From the NCBI RefSeq assembly GCF_018141425.1, contig NZ_CP058561.1:3100001-3164000 (forward strand): a DNA stretch of 64,000 bases. The letters are read 5' to 3'. The position numbers and the translations under genes are program-made. This DNA is from Vallitalea guaymasensis (GTDB lineage Bacteria > Bacillota > Clostridia > Lachnospirales > Vallitaleaceae). This document shows, piece after piece, positions 8,402-17,417 of the stretch. The notes under the pieces are model-generated. The model was not told the origin of the DNA. It did no database searches and saw only the letters and a list, made by a program, of their open reading frames with translations. Positions within the stretch are counted from its first letter, which is position 1. Every line of letters starts with the position of its first letter.

Positions 8402-11400
8402 ATGGCATTTGATCCAAATTTATTTATTGTTGATGTTACACCTAATCCTACTAATATAGTAATAGGTAGAGAAGGAAGGGTGATAATTACTGCATCGAAT
8501 AATAATCCAAGTGATTGGGGGTATAATTATACCTTACAAATGACGATACCAGATGGTGTATCTTTCGTAAATTCGGATATTCCAGTAACTTCTCAAGTAA
8601 CAAATATTGACAATACTATAACTCTTACTTGGCTAAATATTAAAGATTTAGCACCAAATGAAACAGATTATGAATTTACGGTTATATTACTAGCTGATGA
8701 AAACTATAGGGAAACAGGTTTGCCTGTTCCGTTTAATACAATATTGACACCAGTTGCTGTGGAAGCAACAGTAGATACAAAGCCTAGAGGCGATGGGGAA
8801 CCAGGTAATATACAATATACTAAAAGTGATTCTACAAGTGTAAAATCTTTACAATACTCAGTTACTAAAATTGCACCTGAAAAAATACCCAAAGGAGCCG
8901 GAATTCCTCTAGGAGATAGTCCACAATGGCCATTTGAATACGAATTTGTAATTGAAAATAATACTAGAATCGTATCTTCAGTAAGTATACTAGATATTTT
9001 AGATAATGGGATTCGTTTTATTGGACCAATTACTGCTGTAGGACCTGATTCTATTCAACTCCTACCACCGAATCCTATAGTAATTAATCCCACTCCTGGG
9101 GGACAAGACAATGTGACAATTGAATGGACTAATGTTGATTTGAGTGCTAATTCAATAAATATTGTAAAATTTGATGCAGCTATATGGAATAATTATACTG
9201 TTGGAGGCATTGAAAATTCAGGAGGTAGAATTCCACACCAAACTCCTATGAACAATATGGTAACATTAACTGGTACTTCAGGACCTGCTTCAAGTGAAGT
9301 TTCTACATTAGCGATGGACATAACAATTAATAAGAGTCAAAGTCCTATTAATTTGCTGATAGGAACAATTATTGATTATACTATTGTTTATCGGGTTAAC
9401 CAATATGATAATGTTGATGATGTATTAGTTGCAGATATAATTGGTGATGGGCAGACATTTCAGTCAGCAACACCAACACCTACATCTGTTTCACCAAAAG
9501 ATCCTTTAACTGGCGAAACCACTGTTACTTGGGATTTTGGAACACTTGTAGTTTCTTCATCTGGGACAATAACATTTTCTACTGTTGTTGATACCAATTA
9601 TTTTGCGACATCAGAGCTTGTTTTGGCAGGAGATACTCTAACCAATATAGTAGATATCAATGGAGAGAATGCTAATTTTGGTACTCAAACTCCGGACAGT
9701 TCAGAGAGTTTTGGAGTAATTCAGCTGCCTTCGATAGACAAAGAATTATTGAATTACTATTATAAAGATGGAACGTTGAAACCTTCTACTATAAATGCAA
9801 TGGCGCCTGGTGATTTTGTTGAATTTCAGATAACATATAATGCATCAGCAAATCCGCCACAGGCAGATGTAATAATTGATGATTTTTTCCCATTAGTTAT
9901 AGATGCGTCATCAATTACTTCAATTGTATATAATCCTTTTAATCCAATTTCAGGACCATTACCTACTGGAACTGAAGGAGTAGAGTGGATAATAGACAAT
10001 AGTGTTCCAGGAATGACTATATGGACTGTTATATTTAGGGTACAGATGAAAAATATTGAGTTCATAGGTTCTGAAAACAATTTAGCTAAGCTGAAATTAA
10101 TGAATTCGGATAATATGGTATTTAGTGGTCGTGATCAAGTATTAGTAAACTTTGGTGAACCTAATATAATCTTAGATAAAAATGTTGCTGGACCTTCTCC
10201 TAATGCTATATTACCAGGTCAAACATACACTTATTCAATTATTATTAGTAATCCTCAAAATATAGATGGAACAATTGTAGATGCCTTTGATGTAAGCCTT
10301 TCAGATATAATTCCAGATTTACTAACTTATGTTCCACTAAGTTTATCAGCGATTGCATCAGGAGGTACACCTATTTTTAACGTACCTGTATTTACTTCTC
10401 CAGATCAAATAAATATGGAAATAATACAATTAAAACCTGATGATGAGATTACATTAACCTATGAAGTGACCGTAGATGCAGGGATTGGTCCGGGTATTAG
10501 TCTAACAAATGATGCTGAAACTACTTCTCCGTATTCACAACCATTTGACCCTGTTGGTACTAATTATCAATATCCTAATTTAGAGCGTTCAGATAGTGAA
10601 ACATTAGTTAGTGCTGATACAGTGGTTGAAAAAACTGTTGATAATAATGTAACAGTAATTGGTGACACAGTTAATTATACAATTACTTGGACTGTTCCAG
10701 AGGGGTTACAAGCTTACAATGTTAGGATTACAGATATTTTGCCCGTTGGTCAATCATATGATAATGATCCTTCTCCTGTACCACCAGAATCTATTGTAGG
10801 TCAAACTATTACGTGGCCAACAATACCTGTTGTAGATGCTACTACTGGAGCCATAACATTAATATATTCTTTCAGAGCATCAATTGATAGTTCAACTTTT
10901 ATAGCTCCTGACTATACAGAAGTTCAGACTAATAGCGGTAGTGTAAACTGGAATTCAACACCTACAGGATTTCCAATGATGGAAACAGATTTACAAAATG
11001 TTAGAGTTGAGAATCCTCATATTAGTATTGAAAAGGGAGAAAGGAATATATCTAGAGGTGAAATTAATTATGTTACATCAACAAATGCAGTTGGTGGAGA
11101 AATAGTTGAGTTTAGAATAAGTATAGTCAATGATGGATCAGCAGATGCGTATAATATTGAAATTACCGATAAACAGGGTGGTCTAAGTACTGGATTGATA
11201 TTTATTCCATCAAGTATAGTTGCACCATCAGGAACAACAGCTATGTATCAGTTATTAACTAATCAGGTTGTTTGGAATATACCATACTTGGCAGAGGGTG
11301 ATTCATTAGAGTTGCTATTCAGAGTACGTATTGCAAAAGGATTGACTCCAGGAACTATTATAAATAATGATGGAACAGTAGATTCATATTCAAATATTAA

Positions 11401-11536
11401 TATGATGTTCATATATCCATCTGAGACTTCTAATCAAGTAGAAATTATTATAGAATCAGGTATTAGAGGAGATTTATTAGAGGCGTTATTGTGCTTAGAT
11501 GATATTATGATACAAGAATATAAAGATGTAGATTGA
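8402..11536 (+). CDS. DUF11-repeat beta-sandwich protein without signal peptide
   Basis: The start is ATG 8402: AAAAAGGA ends at 8392, 9 bases before it, while the in-frame ATG at 8393 touches the ribosome site. The 1044-aa protein is an N-terminal beta domain followed by about six DUF11-like repeats of about 120-150 residues. They have recurrent Lys-Xxx-Val, Gly-Asp-Xxx-Val-Xxx-Tyr/Phe-Xxx-Ile and Xxx-Ile-Thr-Asp-Ile-Leu-Pro motifs. DUF11 domains usually occur in cell-wall or adhesin proteins. Here there is no signal peptide, membrane segment, LPXTG motif or S-layer domain; the C-terminus is an acidic tail. Export by another route, or deposition on the spore from the mother-cell cytoplasm, would explain this. 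Confidence 0.8.
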   Translation: MAFDPNLFIVDVTPNPTNIVIGREGRVIITASNNNPSDWGYNYTLQMTIPDGVSFVNSDIPVTSQVTNIDNTITLTWLNIKDLAPNETDYEFTVILLADENYRETGLPVPFNTILTPVAVEATVDTKPRGDGEPGNIQYTKSDSTSVKSLQYSVTKIAPEKIPKGAGIPLGDSPQWPFEYEFVIENNTRIVSSVSILDILDNGIRFIGPITAVGPDSIQLLPPNPIVINPTPGGQDNVTIEWTNVDLSANSINIVKFDAAIWNNYTVGGIENSGGRIPHQTPMNNMVTLTGTSGPASSEVSTLAMDITINKSQSPINLLIGTIIDYTIVYRVNQYDNVDDVLVADIIGDGQTFQSATPTPTSVSPKDPLTGETTVTWDFGTLVVSSSGTITFSTVVDTNYFATSELVLAGDTLTNIVDINGENANFGTQTPDSSESFGVIQLPSIDKELLNYYYKDGTLKPSTINAMAPGDFVEFQITYNASANPPQADVIIDDFFPLVIDASSITSIVYNPFNPISGPLPTGTEGVEWIIDNSVPGMTIWTVIFRVQMKNIEFIGSENNLAKLKLMNSDNMVFSGRDQVLVNFGEPNIILDKNVAGPSPNAILPGQTYTYSIIISNPQNIDGTIVDAFDVSLSDIIPDLLTYVPLSLSAIASGGTPIFNVPVFTSPDQINMEIIQLKPDDEITLTYEVTVDAGIGPGISLTNDAETTSPYSQPFDPVGTNYQYPNLERSDSETLVSADTVVEKTVDNNVTVIGDTVNYTITWTVPEGLQAYNVRITDILPVGQSYDNDPSPVPPESIVGQTITWPTIPVVDATTGAITLIYSFRASIDSSTFIAPDYTEVQTNSGSVNWNSTPTGFPMMETDLQNVRVENPHISIEKGERNISRGEINYVTSTNAVGGEIVEFRISIVNDGSADAYNIEITDKQGGLSTGLIFIPSSIVAPSGTTAMYQLLTNQVVWNIPYLAEGDSLELLFRVRIAKGLTPGTIINNDGTVDSYSNINMMFIYPSETSNQVEIIIESGIRGDLLEALLCLDDIMIQEYKDVD

Positions 11537-11616
11537 TATATATGTTTATAGCTGTAAATCTAAATATCATAAATGTGATAATTAATAATTAAAACTCAGG
11601 CAAGAAAGGAACAATA

Positions 11617-12693
11617 TTGTTGGATAATAAATATATATCTGAATATAAAGAATGGACCGTACTAATATATGCTGCAGGCAATAATAATTTACAGGAATTT
11701 ATCTATAATCAATTTGAATCAATATTGACTACTACTAAAACTGAGAATGTCAATGTGATTGTTCAAATTTCTGAAGGACACTCTCCAAAAGGTGTGAATT
11801 TTAATGAATGCAAACGATATGTTATTGATAATAATAAAGCCATTTTATTGAAGGATCTAGGAAAAATTAGTATGGCTCAACCAGAAGAACTAAAAAAATT
11901 TGTTGTTTGGGGTAGCAATAGGTTTCCATCTAGACATATTGCGGTTATTATGTCAGGTCATAGTGCTGGTTTCGTAGGATTAATGAAAGATTGTTCAGGT
12001 GAACAGACTTCTTTTATGGGTATCAAAGGATTCGCAAAAACACTATATTTAGCAAGAAGAAGTATAAAAAGGTATATTGATGTTTTAGTGATGGATACAT
12101 GTTTTATGGATACTGTTGAAATATGGTATGACATTATAATAAATAGTAGAAATGCTGTAAAGTATGTAATCCTTCCACAGGATAATGCTCCAAAAGAAGG
12201 ATTGAGCTATAACGAAATAATTAATTCATTAAATAAAACTAAGAATGGATTTATATCCTATAACTCAATGAAAAGAATAATAAATGATGAGATGAAAAAA
12301 AATAATATATTTTGTGTATTTCTAGCAAGTGAATATTTCAGTAAGTTAAAGGAGATTATAGACCTTTTTTCACAATTATTATTAATGAAGGACAAAAATA
12401 TAAATAATGACATTCAAGCATTAGATTTTATTCCATTAATAGATTTATGTAATAATGATATTTTAATGGATTCAGATATAAATAAATGCAATAAAGTTAT
12501 TAAATATATTCTAGACAAAATTATTTTAGAACCTGATTCTAATATCATTGAAAGAGAAAGAAGAGGGTTAAAGATATATTTTCCACATAACTATGATGTT
12601 TATTCTAAGTTTAAAGGAATGTATAATTCAATGAAATTTAGTCATAACAATATGTGGACACAAGTAATAGATGATAAATATATGGGTAAGTAG
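11617..12693 (+). CDS. Clostripain-family (C11) cysteine peptidase
   Basis: A TTG start at 11617 (or the adjacent TTG at 11620) follows GAAAGGA by 6-9 bases. The 358-aa protein has the C11 fold: Trp-Thr-Val-Leu-Ile-Tyr-Ala-Ala-Gly near the N-terminus, catalytic His in Gly-His-Ser-Ala-Gly (H115), and catalytic Cys in Met-Asp-Thr-Cys-Phe-Met (C162). C11 enzymes cleave after Arg or Lys, often after self-maturation. Secreted clostripains carry signal and pro-regions; this one has neither. Placed between two large repeat proteins, it may process one of them or a spore-surface protein. That role is inference. Confidence 0.85.
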   Translation: MLDNKYISEYKEWTVLIYAAGNNNLQEFIYNQFESILTTTKTENVNVIVQISEGHSPKGVNFNECKRYVIDNNKAILLKDLGKISMAQPEELKKFVVWGSNRFPSRHIAVIMSGHSAGFVGLMKDCSGEQTSFMGIKGFAKTLYLARRSIKRYIDVLVMDTCFMDTVEIWYDIIINSRNAVKYVILPQDNAPKEGLSYNEIINSLNKTKNGFISYNSMKRIINDEMKKNNIFCVFLASEYFSKLKEIIDLFSQLLLMKDKNINNDIQALDFIPLIDLCNNDILMDSDINKCNKVIKYILDKIILEPDSNIIERERRGLKIYFPHNYDVYSKFKGMYNSMKFSHNNMWTQVIDDKYMGK

Positions 12694-12770
12694 TGATACA
12701 TCTGAAATGTTAACATTAAATACGATTGAAGAATTAAATTGTTTAATAGAGTTAGAAGGAGAGAAATATT

Positions 12771-15700
12771 GTGAAAGATTTGCGGTATTATAATCCACGT
12801 TCTAAATCATTGGATTGTTCGGATAATAGCCAAATAATATGTATTTTTAAGGAAATATTAAAAGAGATTAGATGTATTCAAGAACTATTGTATTTCCCAG
12901 AAACTGATCTTGATGAAATAGAAGAAGTTATATGGGTAAAAAATGATCAATGTAGTTTAAGCGAAATAGAAAGAAAAATAAGTAGAATAGATAAATTACT
13001 AAGAAATCCCTGTTTTGGATTGAAAGAAATTAAAATAGAAGTCGCTAATATTGAAGAAATATCATATAAGATTAATAAAAGACTCAAAAAAGTTTATTGT
13101 AAGTTAATTAATCCAAAATATGGATTAAAAGAGATAAAAAAAGAAGTATATTATATTGAAAAATCAGTTGATAGAATTATATGCGATTTAGAAGAAATTA
13201 AGAGTGGAGTTAATACAATAGAGGAAGCTGTATTGAATCCCAAATATGGATTGAAGGAAATAAAAAAAGAAGTAAAAGCAATAGAAAAATCTGTATTAAA
13301 TCCTAAATATGGATTAAAGGAAATTAAGAATGAAGTAAGAACCATAGAAGACACAGTGTTGAGTCCAACGTATGGGTTGGAAGAGATTAAAAGCGAAGTA
13401 AGTGTAATAGAAGAAATAGTCCTGAGTCCAACCTATGGATTAGAAGAGATAAAGAGTGAAGTAAGTGTCATAGAAGAGACAGTGTTGAGCCCAACGTACG
13501 GGTTGGAAGAGATTAAAAGCGAAGTAAATGTAATAGAAGAAATAGTGTTGAGTCCAACGTATGGATTAGAAGAGATAAAGAGTGAAGTCAAAACGATAGA
13601 AGAGACCGTGTTGAGTCCAACGTATGGATTAGAAGAGATAAAGAGTGAAGTAAGTATAATAGAAGAGACCGTGTTGAGTCCAACGTATGGATTAGAAGAA
13701 ATAAAGAGTGAAGTAAATATAATAGAAGAGACCGTACTAAGTGCAACGTATGGGTTGGAAGAGATTAAAAGCGAAGTAAGTGTAATAGAAGAAATAGTCC
13801 TGAGTCCAACCTATGGATTAGAAGAGATAAAGAGTGAAGTAAGTGTCATAGAAGAGACCGTGTTGAGTCCAACGTATGGATTAGAAGAAATAAAGAGTGA
13901 AGTCAAAACGATAGAAGAGACTGTGTTGAGTGCAACTTATGGATTAGAAGAAATAAAGAGTGAAGTAAATATCATAGAAGAAACAGTGTTAAATCCGATG
14001 TATGGATTAGAAGAAATAAAGAGCGAAGTAAATATCATAGAAGAAACAGTATTAAATCCGATGTATGGATTAGAAGAAATAAAGAGTGAAGTCAAAACGA
14101 TAGAAGAGACTGTGTTGAGTGCAACTTATGGATTAGAAGAAATAAAGAGTGAAGTAAATATAATAGAAGAGACCGTACTAAGTGCAACGTATGGGTTGGA
14201 AGAGATTAAAAGCGAAGTAAATGTAATAGAAGAAATAGTGTTGAGTCCAACGTATGGATTAGAAGAGATAAAGAGTGAAGTAAGTATAATAGAAGAGACC
14301 GTGTTGAGTCCAACCTATGGATTAGAAGAAATAAAGAGTGAAGTCAAAACGATAGAAGAGACTGTGTTGAGTGCAACTTATGGATTAGAAGAAATAAAGA
14401 GTGAAGTAAATATAATAGAAGAGACCGTACTAAGTGCAACGTATGGGTTGGAAGAGATTAAAAGCGAAGTAAGTGTAATAGAAGAAATAGTCCTGAGTCC
14501 AACCTATGGATTAGAAGAGATAAAGAGTGAAGTAAGTATAATAGAAGAGACCGTGTTGAGTCCAACGTATGGATTAGAAGAAATAAAGAGTGAAGTAAGT
14601 GTCATAGAAGAGACAGTGTTGAGTGCAACGTACGGATTAGAAGAGATAAAGAGTGAAGTAAGTGTCATAGAAGAGACAGTGTTGAGCCCAACGTACGGGT
14701 TGGAAGAGATTAAAAGCGAAGTAAATGTAATAGAAGAAATAGTGTTGAGTCCAACGTATGGATTAGAAGAAATAAAGAGTGAAGTCAAAACGATAGAAGA
14801 GACAGTGTTGAGTGCAACTTATGGATTGGAAGAGATAAAGAGTGAAGTAAGTATAATAGAAGAGACCGTGTTGAGTCCAACGTATGGATTAGAAGAAATA
14901 AAGAGTGAAGTAAGTGTCATAGAAGAGACAGTGTTGAGTGCAACGTACGGATTAGAAGAGATAAAGAGTGAAGTAAGTGTCATAGAAGAGACAGTGTTGA
15001 GCCCAACGTACGGGTTGGAAGAGATTAAAAGCGAAGTAAATGTAATAGAAGAAATAGTGTTGAGTCCAACGTATGGATTAGAAGAAATAAAGAGTGAAGT
15101 CAAAACGATAGAAGAGACAGTGTTGAGTGCAACGTACGGGTTGGAAGAGATTAAAAGCGAAGTAAATGTAATAGAAGAAATAGTGTTGAGTCCGATATAT
15201 GGATTAGAAGAAATAAAGAGTGAAGTAAATATCATAGAAGAAACAGTATTAAATCCGATGTATGGATTAGAGGAAATTAAGAGTGAAGTAAATGTCATAG
15301 AAGAGACAGTGTTGAGTGCAACGTATGGATTAGAAGAAATAAAGAGTGAAGTAAATATAATAGAAGAGACCGTACTAAGTGCAACCTATGGATTAGAAGA
15401 AATAAAGAGCGAAGTAAATATAATAGAAGAAACAGTATTAAATCCGATGTATGGATTAGAAGAAATAAAGAGTGAAGTAAATGTCATAGAAGAGACCGTG
15501 TTGAGTGCAACGTATGGATTAGAAGAGATAAAGAGCGAAGTAAATATCATAGAAGAAACAGTATTAAATCCGATGTATGGATTAGAGGAAATTAAGAGTG
15601 AAGTAAATGTCATAGAAGAGACTGTGTTGAGTGCAACGTATGGATTAGAAGAAATAAAGAGTGAAGTAAATATAATAGAAGAGACCGTACTAAGTGCAAC

Positions 15701-17303
15701 CTATGGATTAGAAGAAATAAAGAGCGAAGTAAATATCATAGAAGAAACAGTATTAAATCCGATGTATGGATTAGAGGAAATTAAGAGTGAAGTAAGTATA
15801 ATAGAAGAGACAGTATTAAGTGCAACGTATGGATTAGAAGAGATAAAGAGCGAAGTAAATATCATAGAAGAAACAGTATTAAATCCGATGTATGGATTAG
15901 AAGAAATAAAGAGTGAAGTAAATGTCATAGAAGAAACAGTATTAAATCCGATGTATGGATTAGAAGAAATAAAGAGTGAAGTAAATATAATAGAAGAGAC
16001 CGTACTAAGTGCAACGTATGGATTGGAAGAGATAAAGAGCGAAGTAAATATAATAGAAGAAACAGTATTAAATCCGATGTATGGATTAGAAGAAATAAAG
16101 AGTGAAGTAAGTGTTATAGAAGAGACAGTACTAAGCGCAACCTATGGATTAGAAGAGATAAAGAGCGAAGTAAATATCATAGAAGAAACAGTGTTAAATC
16201 CGATGTATGGATTAGAAGAAATAAAGAGTGAAGTAAGTGTTATAGAAGAGACAGTACTAAGCGCAACCTATGGATTAGAAGAAATAAAGAGCGAAGTAAA
16301 TATCATAGAAGAAACAGTATTAAATCCGATGTATGGATTAGAGGAAATCAAGAATGAAGTAAGTATAATAGAAGAGACAGTATTAAGTGCAACGTATGGA
16401 TTAGAAGAGATAAAGAGCGAAGTAAATATAATAGAAGAGACCGTACTAAGTGCAACGTATGGATTGGAAGAGATAAAGAGCGAAGTAAATATCATAGAAG
16501 AAACAGTATTAAATCCGATGTATGGATTAGAAGAAATAAAGAGTGAAGTAAATGTCATAGAAGAAACAGTATTAAATCCGATGTATGGATTAGAGGAAAT
16601 CAAGAATGAAGTAAGTATAATAGAAGAGACAGTATTAAGTGCAACGTATGGATTGGAAGAGATAAAGAGTGAAGTAAATATCATAGAAGAAACTGTTCTA
16701 AACCCAGCATATGGATTATTTGAAATCAAGGCTGAAGTAATTGATATAATTAATGATATTCAAAGTCCTATATTTGGTCTATACGAAGTAAAAACTGAAA
16801 TAGCAGCAATAGAAGAAGCGGTATTAAGTGCAACATATGGATTGGAAGAAATAAAATATGAAGTGAGTAATATTGAGAATATTTTAACAACAACAGATGA
16901 TTTAACAACAGGTCCATTTTTTATCTCTCAAAGTTCACAAATGCCAGCTAGTGTAATAATTAAGATATTAAACAATACTAATCTAGCTAAAGATGTAATT
17001 ATAAGAGTATATGAATATGGAAATAATAACGCAAGAAATACTGTAATTCCACAAGGTGGTACAACAATGCCGATAAATATTTTACCAAATCAATGTGTAG
17101 ATATTGAGTATTCTATATCAAGAAGTGACAATACAAATAATCAATGTGAAGTTCAGTTATTCGATATAGTCGAGGGTGTTTATTGTTGGGTGACTGTTAG
17201 AACGGAAGCTGTAGATACTACACTAAATACAGTTACGCCTATATCTGGCAATACTTTTAGACATGCAGAATTAGTTCCATTGATTACTGATTTCCCTGTT
17301 TGA
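12771..17303 (+). CDS. Giant 21-residue-repeat protein (about 58 repeats)
   Basis: GTG start at 12771, with AGAAGGAG nine bases upstream. The 1510-aa protein has an N-terminal helical region (about 1-110), degenerate repeats (to 196), 53 near-identical 21-residue units (197-1309), three degenerate units, then a C-terminal beta-rich domain of about 138 residues. Each unit contains a variable Leu-Ser/Asn-Pro/Ala-Thr/Met turn, the core YGLEEIKSEV and an IEETV-like end. The length equals three heptads and hydrophobic spacing suggests regular helices broken at the Pro/Ala-Tyr-Gly turn. No signal peptide, anchor or membrane segment is present. I recognise no characterised family; a long fibrous or scaffolding structure is the likely form. 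Confidence 0.85.
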   Translation: MKDLRYYNPRSKSLDCSDNSQIICIFKEILKEIRCIQELLYFPETDLDEIEEVIWVKNDQCSLSEIERKISRIDKLLRNPCFGLKEIKIEVANIEEISYKINKRLKKVYCKLINPKYGLKEIKKEVYYIEKSVDRIICDLEEIKSGVNTIEEAVLNPKYGLKEIKKEVKAIEKSVLNPKYGLKEIKNEVRTIEDTVLSPTYGLEEIKSEVSVIEEIVLSPTYGLEEIKSEVSVIEETVLSPTYGLEEIKSEVNVIEEIVLSPTYGLEEIKSEVKTIEETVLSPTYGLEEIKSEVSIIEETVLSPTYGLEEIKSEVNIIEETVLSATYGLEEIKSEVSVIEEIVLSPTYGLEEIKSEVSVIEETVLSPTYGLEEIKSEVKTIEETVLSATYGLEEIKSEVNIIEETVLNPMYGLEEIKSEVNIIEETVLNPMYGLEEIKSEVKTIEETVLSATYGLEEIKSEVNIIEETVLSATYGLEEIKSEVNVIEEIVLSPTYGLEEIKSEVSIIEETVLSPTYGLEEIKSEVKTIEETVLSATYGLEEIKSEVNIIEETVLSATYGLEEIKSEVSVIEEIVLSPTYGLEEIKSEVSIIEETVLSPTYGLEEIKSEVSVIEETVLSATYGLEEIKSEVSVIEETVLSPTYGLEEIKSEVNVIEEIVLSPTYGLEEIKSEVKTIEETVLSATYGLEEIKSEVSIIEETVLSPTYGLEEIKSEVSVIEETVLSATYGLEEIKSEVSVIEETVLSPTYGLEEIKSEVNVIEEIVLSPTYGLEEIKSEVKTIEETVLSATYGLEEIKSEVNVIEEIVLSPIYGLEEIKSEVNIIEETVLNPMYGLEEIKSEVNVIEETVLSATYGLEEIKSEVNIIEETVLSATYGLEEIKSEVNIIEETVLNPMYGLEEIKSEVNVIEETVLSATYGLEEIKSEVNIIEETVLNPMYGLEEIKSEVNVIEETVLSATYGLEEIKSEVNIIEETVLSATYGLEEIKSEVNIIEETVLNPMYGLEEIKSEVSIIEETVLSATYGLEEIKSEVNIIEETVLNPMYGLEEIKSEVNVIEETVLNPMYGLEEIKSEVNIIEETVLSATYGLEEIKSEVNIIEETVLNPMYGLEEIKSEVSVIEETVLSATYGLEEIKSEVNIIEETVLNPMYGLEEIKSEVSVIEETVLSATYGLEEIKSEVNIIEETVLNPMYGLEEIKNEVSIIEETVLSATYGLEEIKSEVNIIEETVLSATYGLEEIKSEVNIIEETVLNPMYGLEEIKSEVNVIEETVLNPMYGLEEIKNEVSIIEETVLSATYGLEEIKSEVNIIEETVLNPAYGLFEIKAEVIDIINDIQSPIFGLYEVKTEIAAIEEAVLSATYGLEEIKYEVSNIENILTTTDDLTTGPFFISQSSQMPASVIIKILNNTNLAKDVIIRVYEYGNNNARNTVIPQGGTTMPINILPNQCVDIEYSISRSDNTNNQCEVQLFDIVEGVYCWVTVRTEAVDTTLNTVTPISGNTFRHAELVPLITDFPV
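13359..16697 (+). repeat. 63-bp minisatellite, 53 in-phase units, with 315-bp higher-order repeats
   Basis: Fifty-three consecutive 63-bp units run without any length change and encode the 21-residue repeats. Unit types alternate (Ser-Pro-Thr, Ser-Ala-Thr, Asn-Pro-Met). Blocks of five units (315 bp) are repeated almost exactly: units 22-26 match 27-31, and 34-38 match 39-43 when counted from the first degenerate copy. This shows recent expansion by block duplication. Degenerate units flank the array at about 13233-13358 and 16698-16886. Confidence 0.95.
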
Positions 17304-17331
17304 TAATTGAATGAGTAAATAAATTAATTAG

Positions 17332-17351
17332 CGTCAATCAGTAGATTGACG
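17332..17351. terminator. Hairpin between convergent repeat-protein and splB genes
   Basis: CGTCAATC, loop AGTA, GATTGACG, followed by a T-rich run on the + strand. It probably ends transcription of the repeat-protein gene, and may also serve splB from the other side. Confidence 0.65.
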
Positions 17352-17417
17352 TTGAATTTTGTTTAATAATGTAATGTATGTTAATCTCTAAAACATACTA
17401 GAAGTGATGATTATCAT

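Noticed and set aside
13359-16697. The array as a possible CRISPR locus
   Set aside because: Units are contiguous, coding and lack unique spacers; no cas genes are nearby.
13151-16729. Long open frames on the minus strand across the repeat array
   Set aside because: They repeat with the same 63-bp and 315-bp period as the plus-strand gene and arise only because the repeat has no stop in that frame. No ribosome sites or independent conservation are visible.
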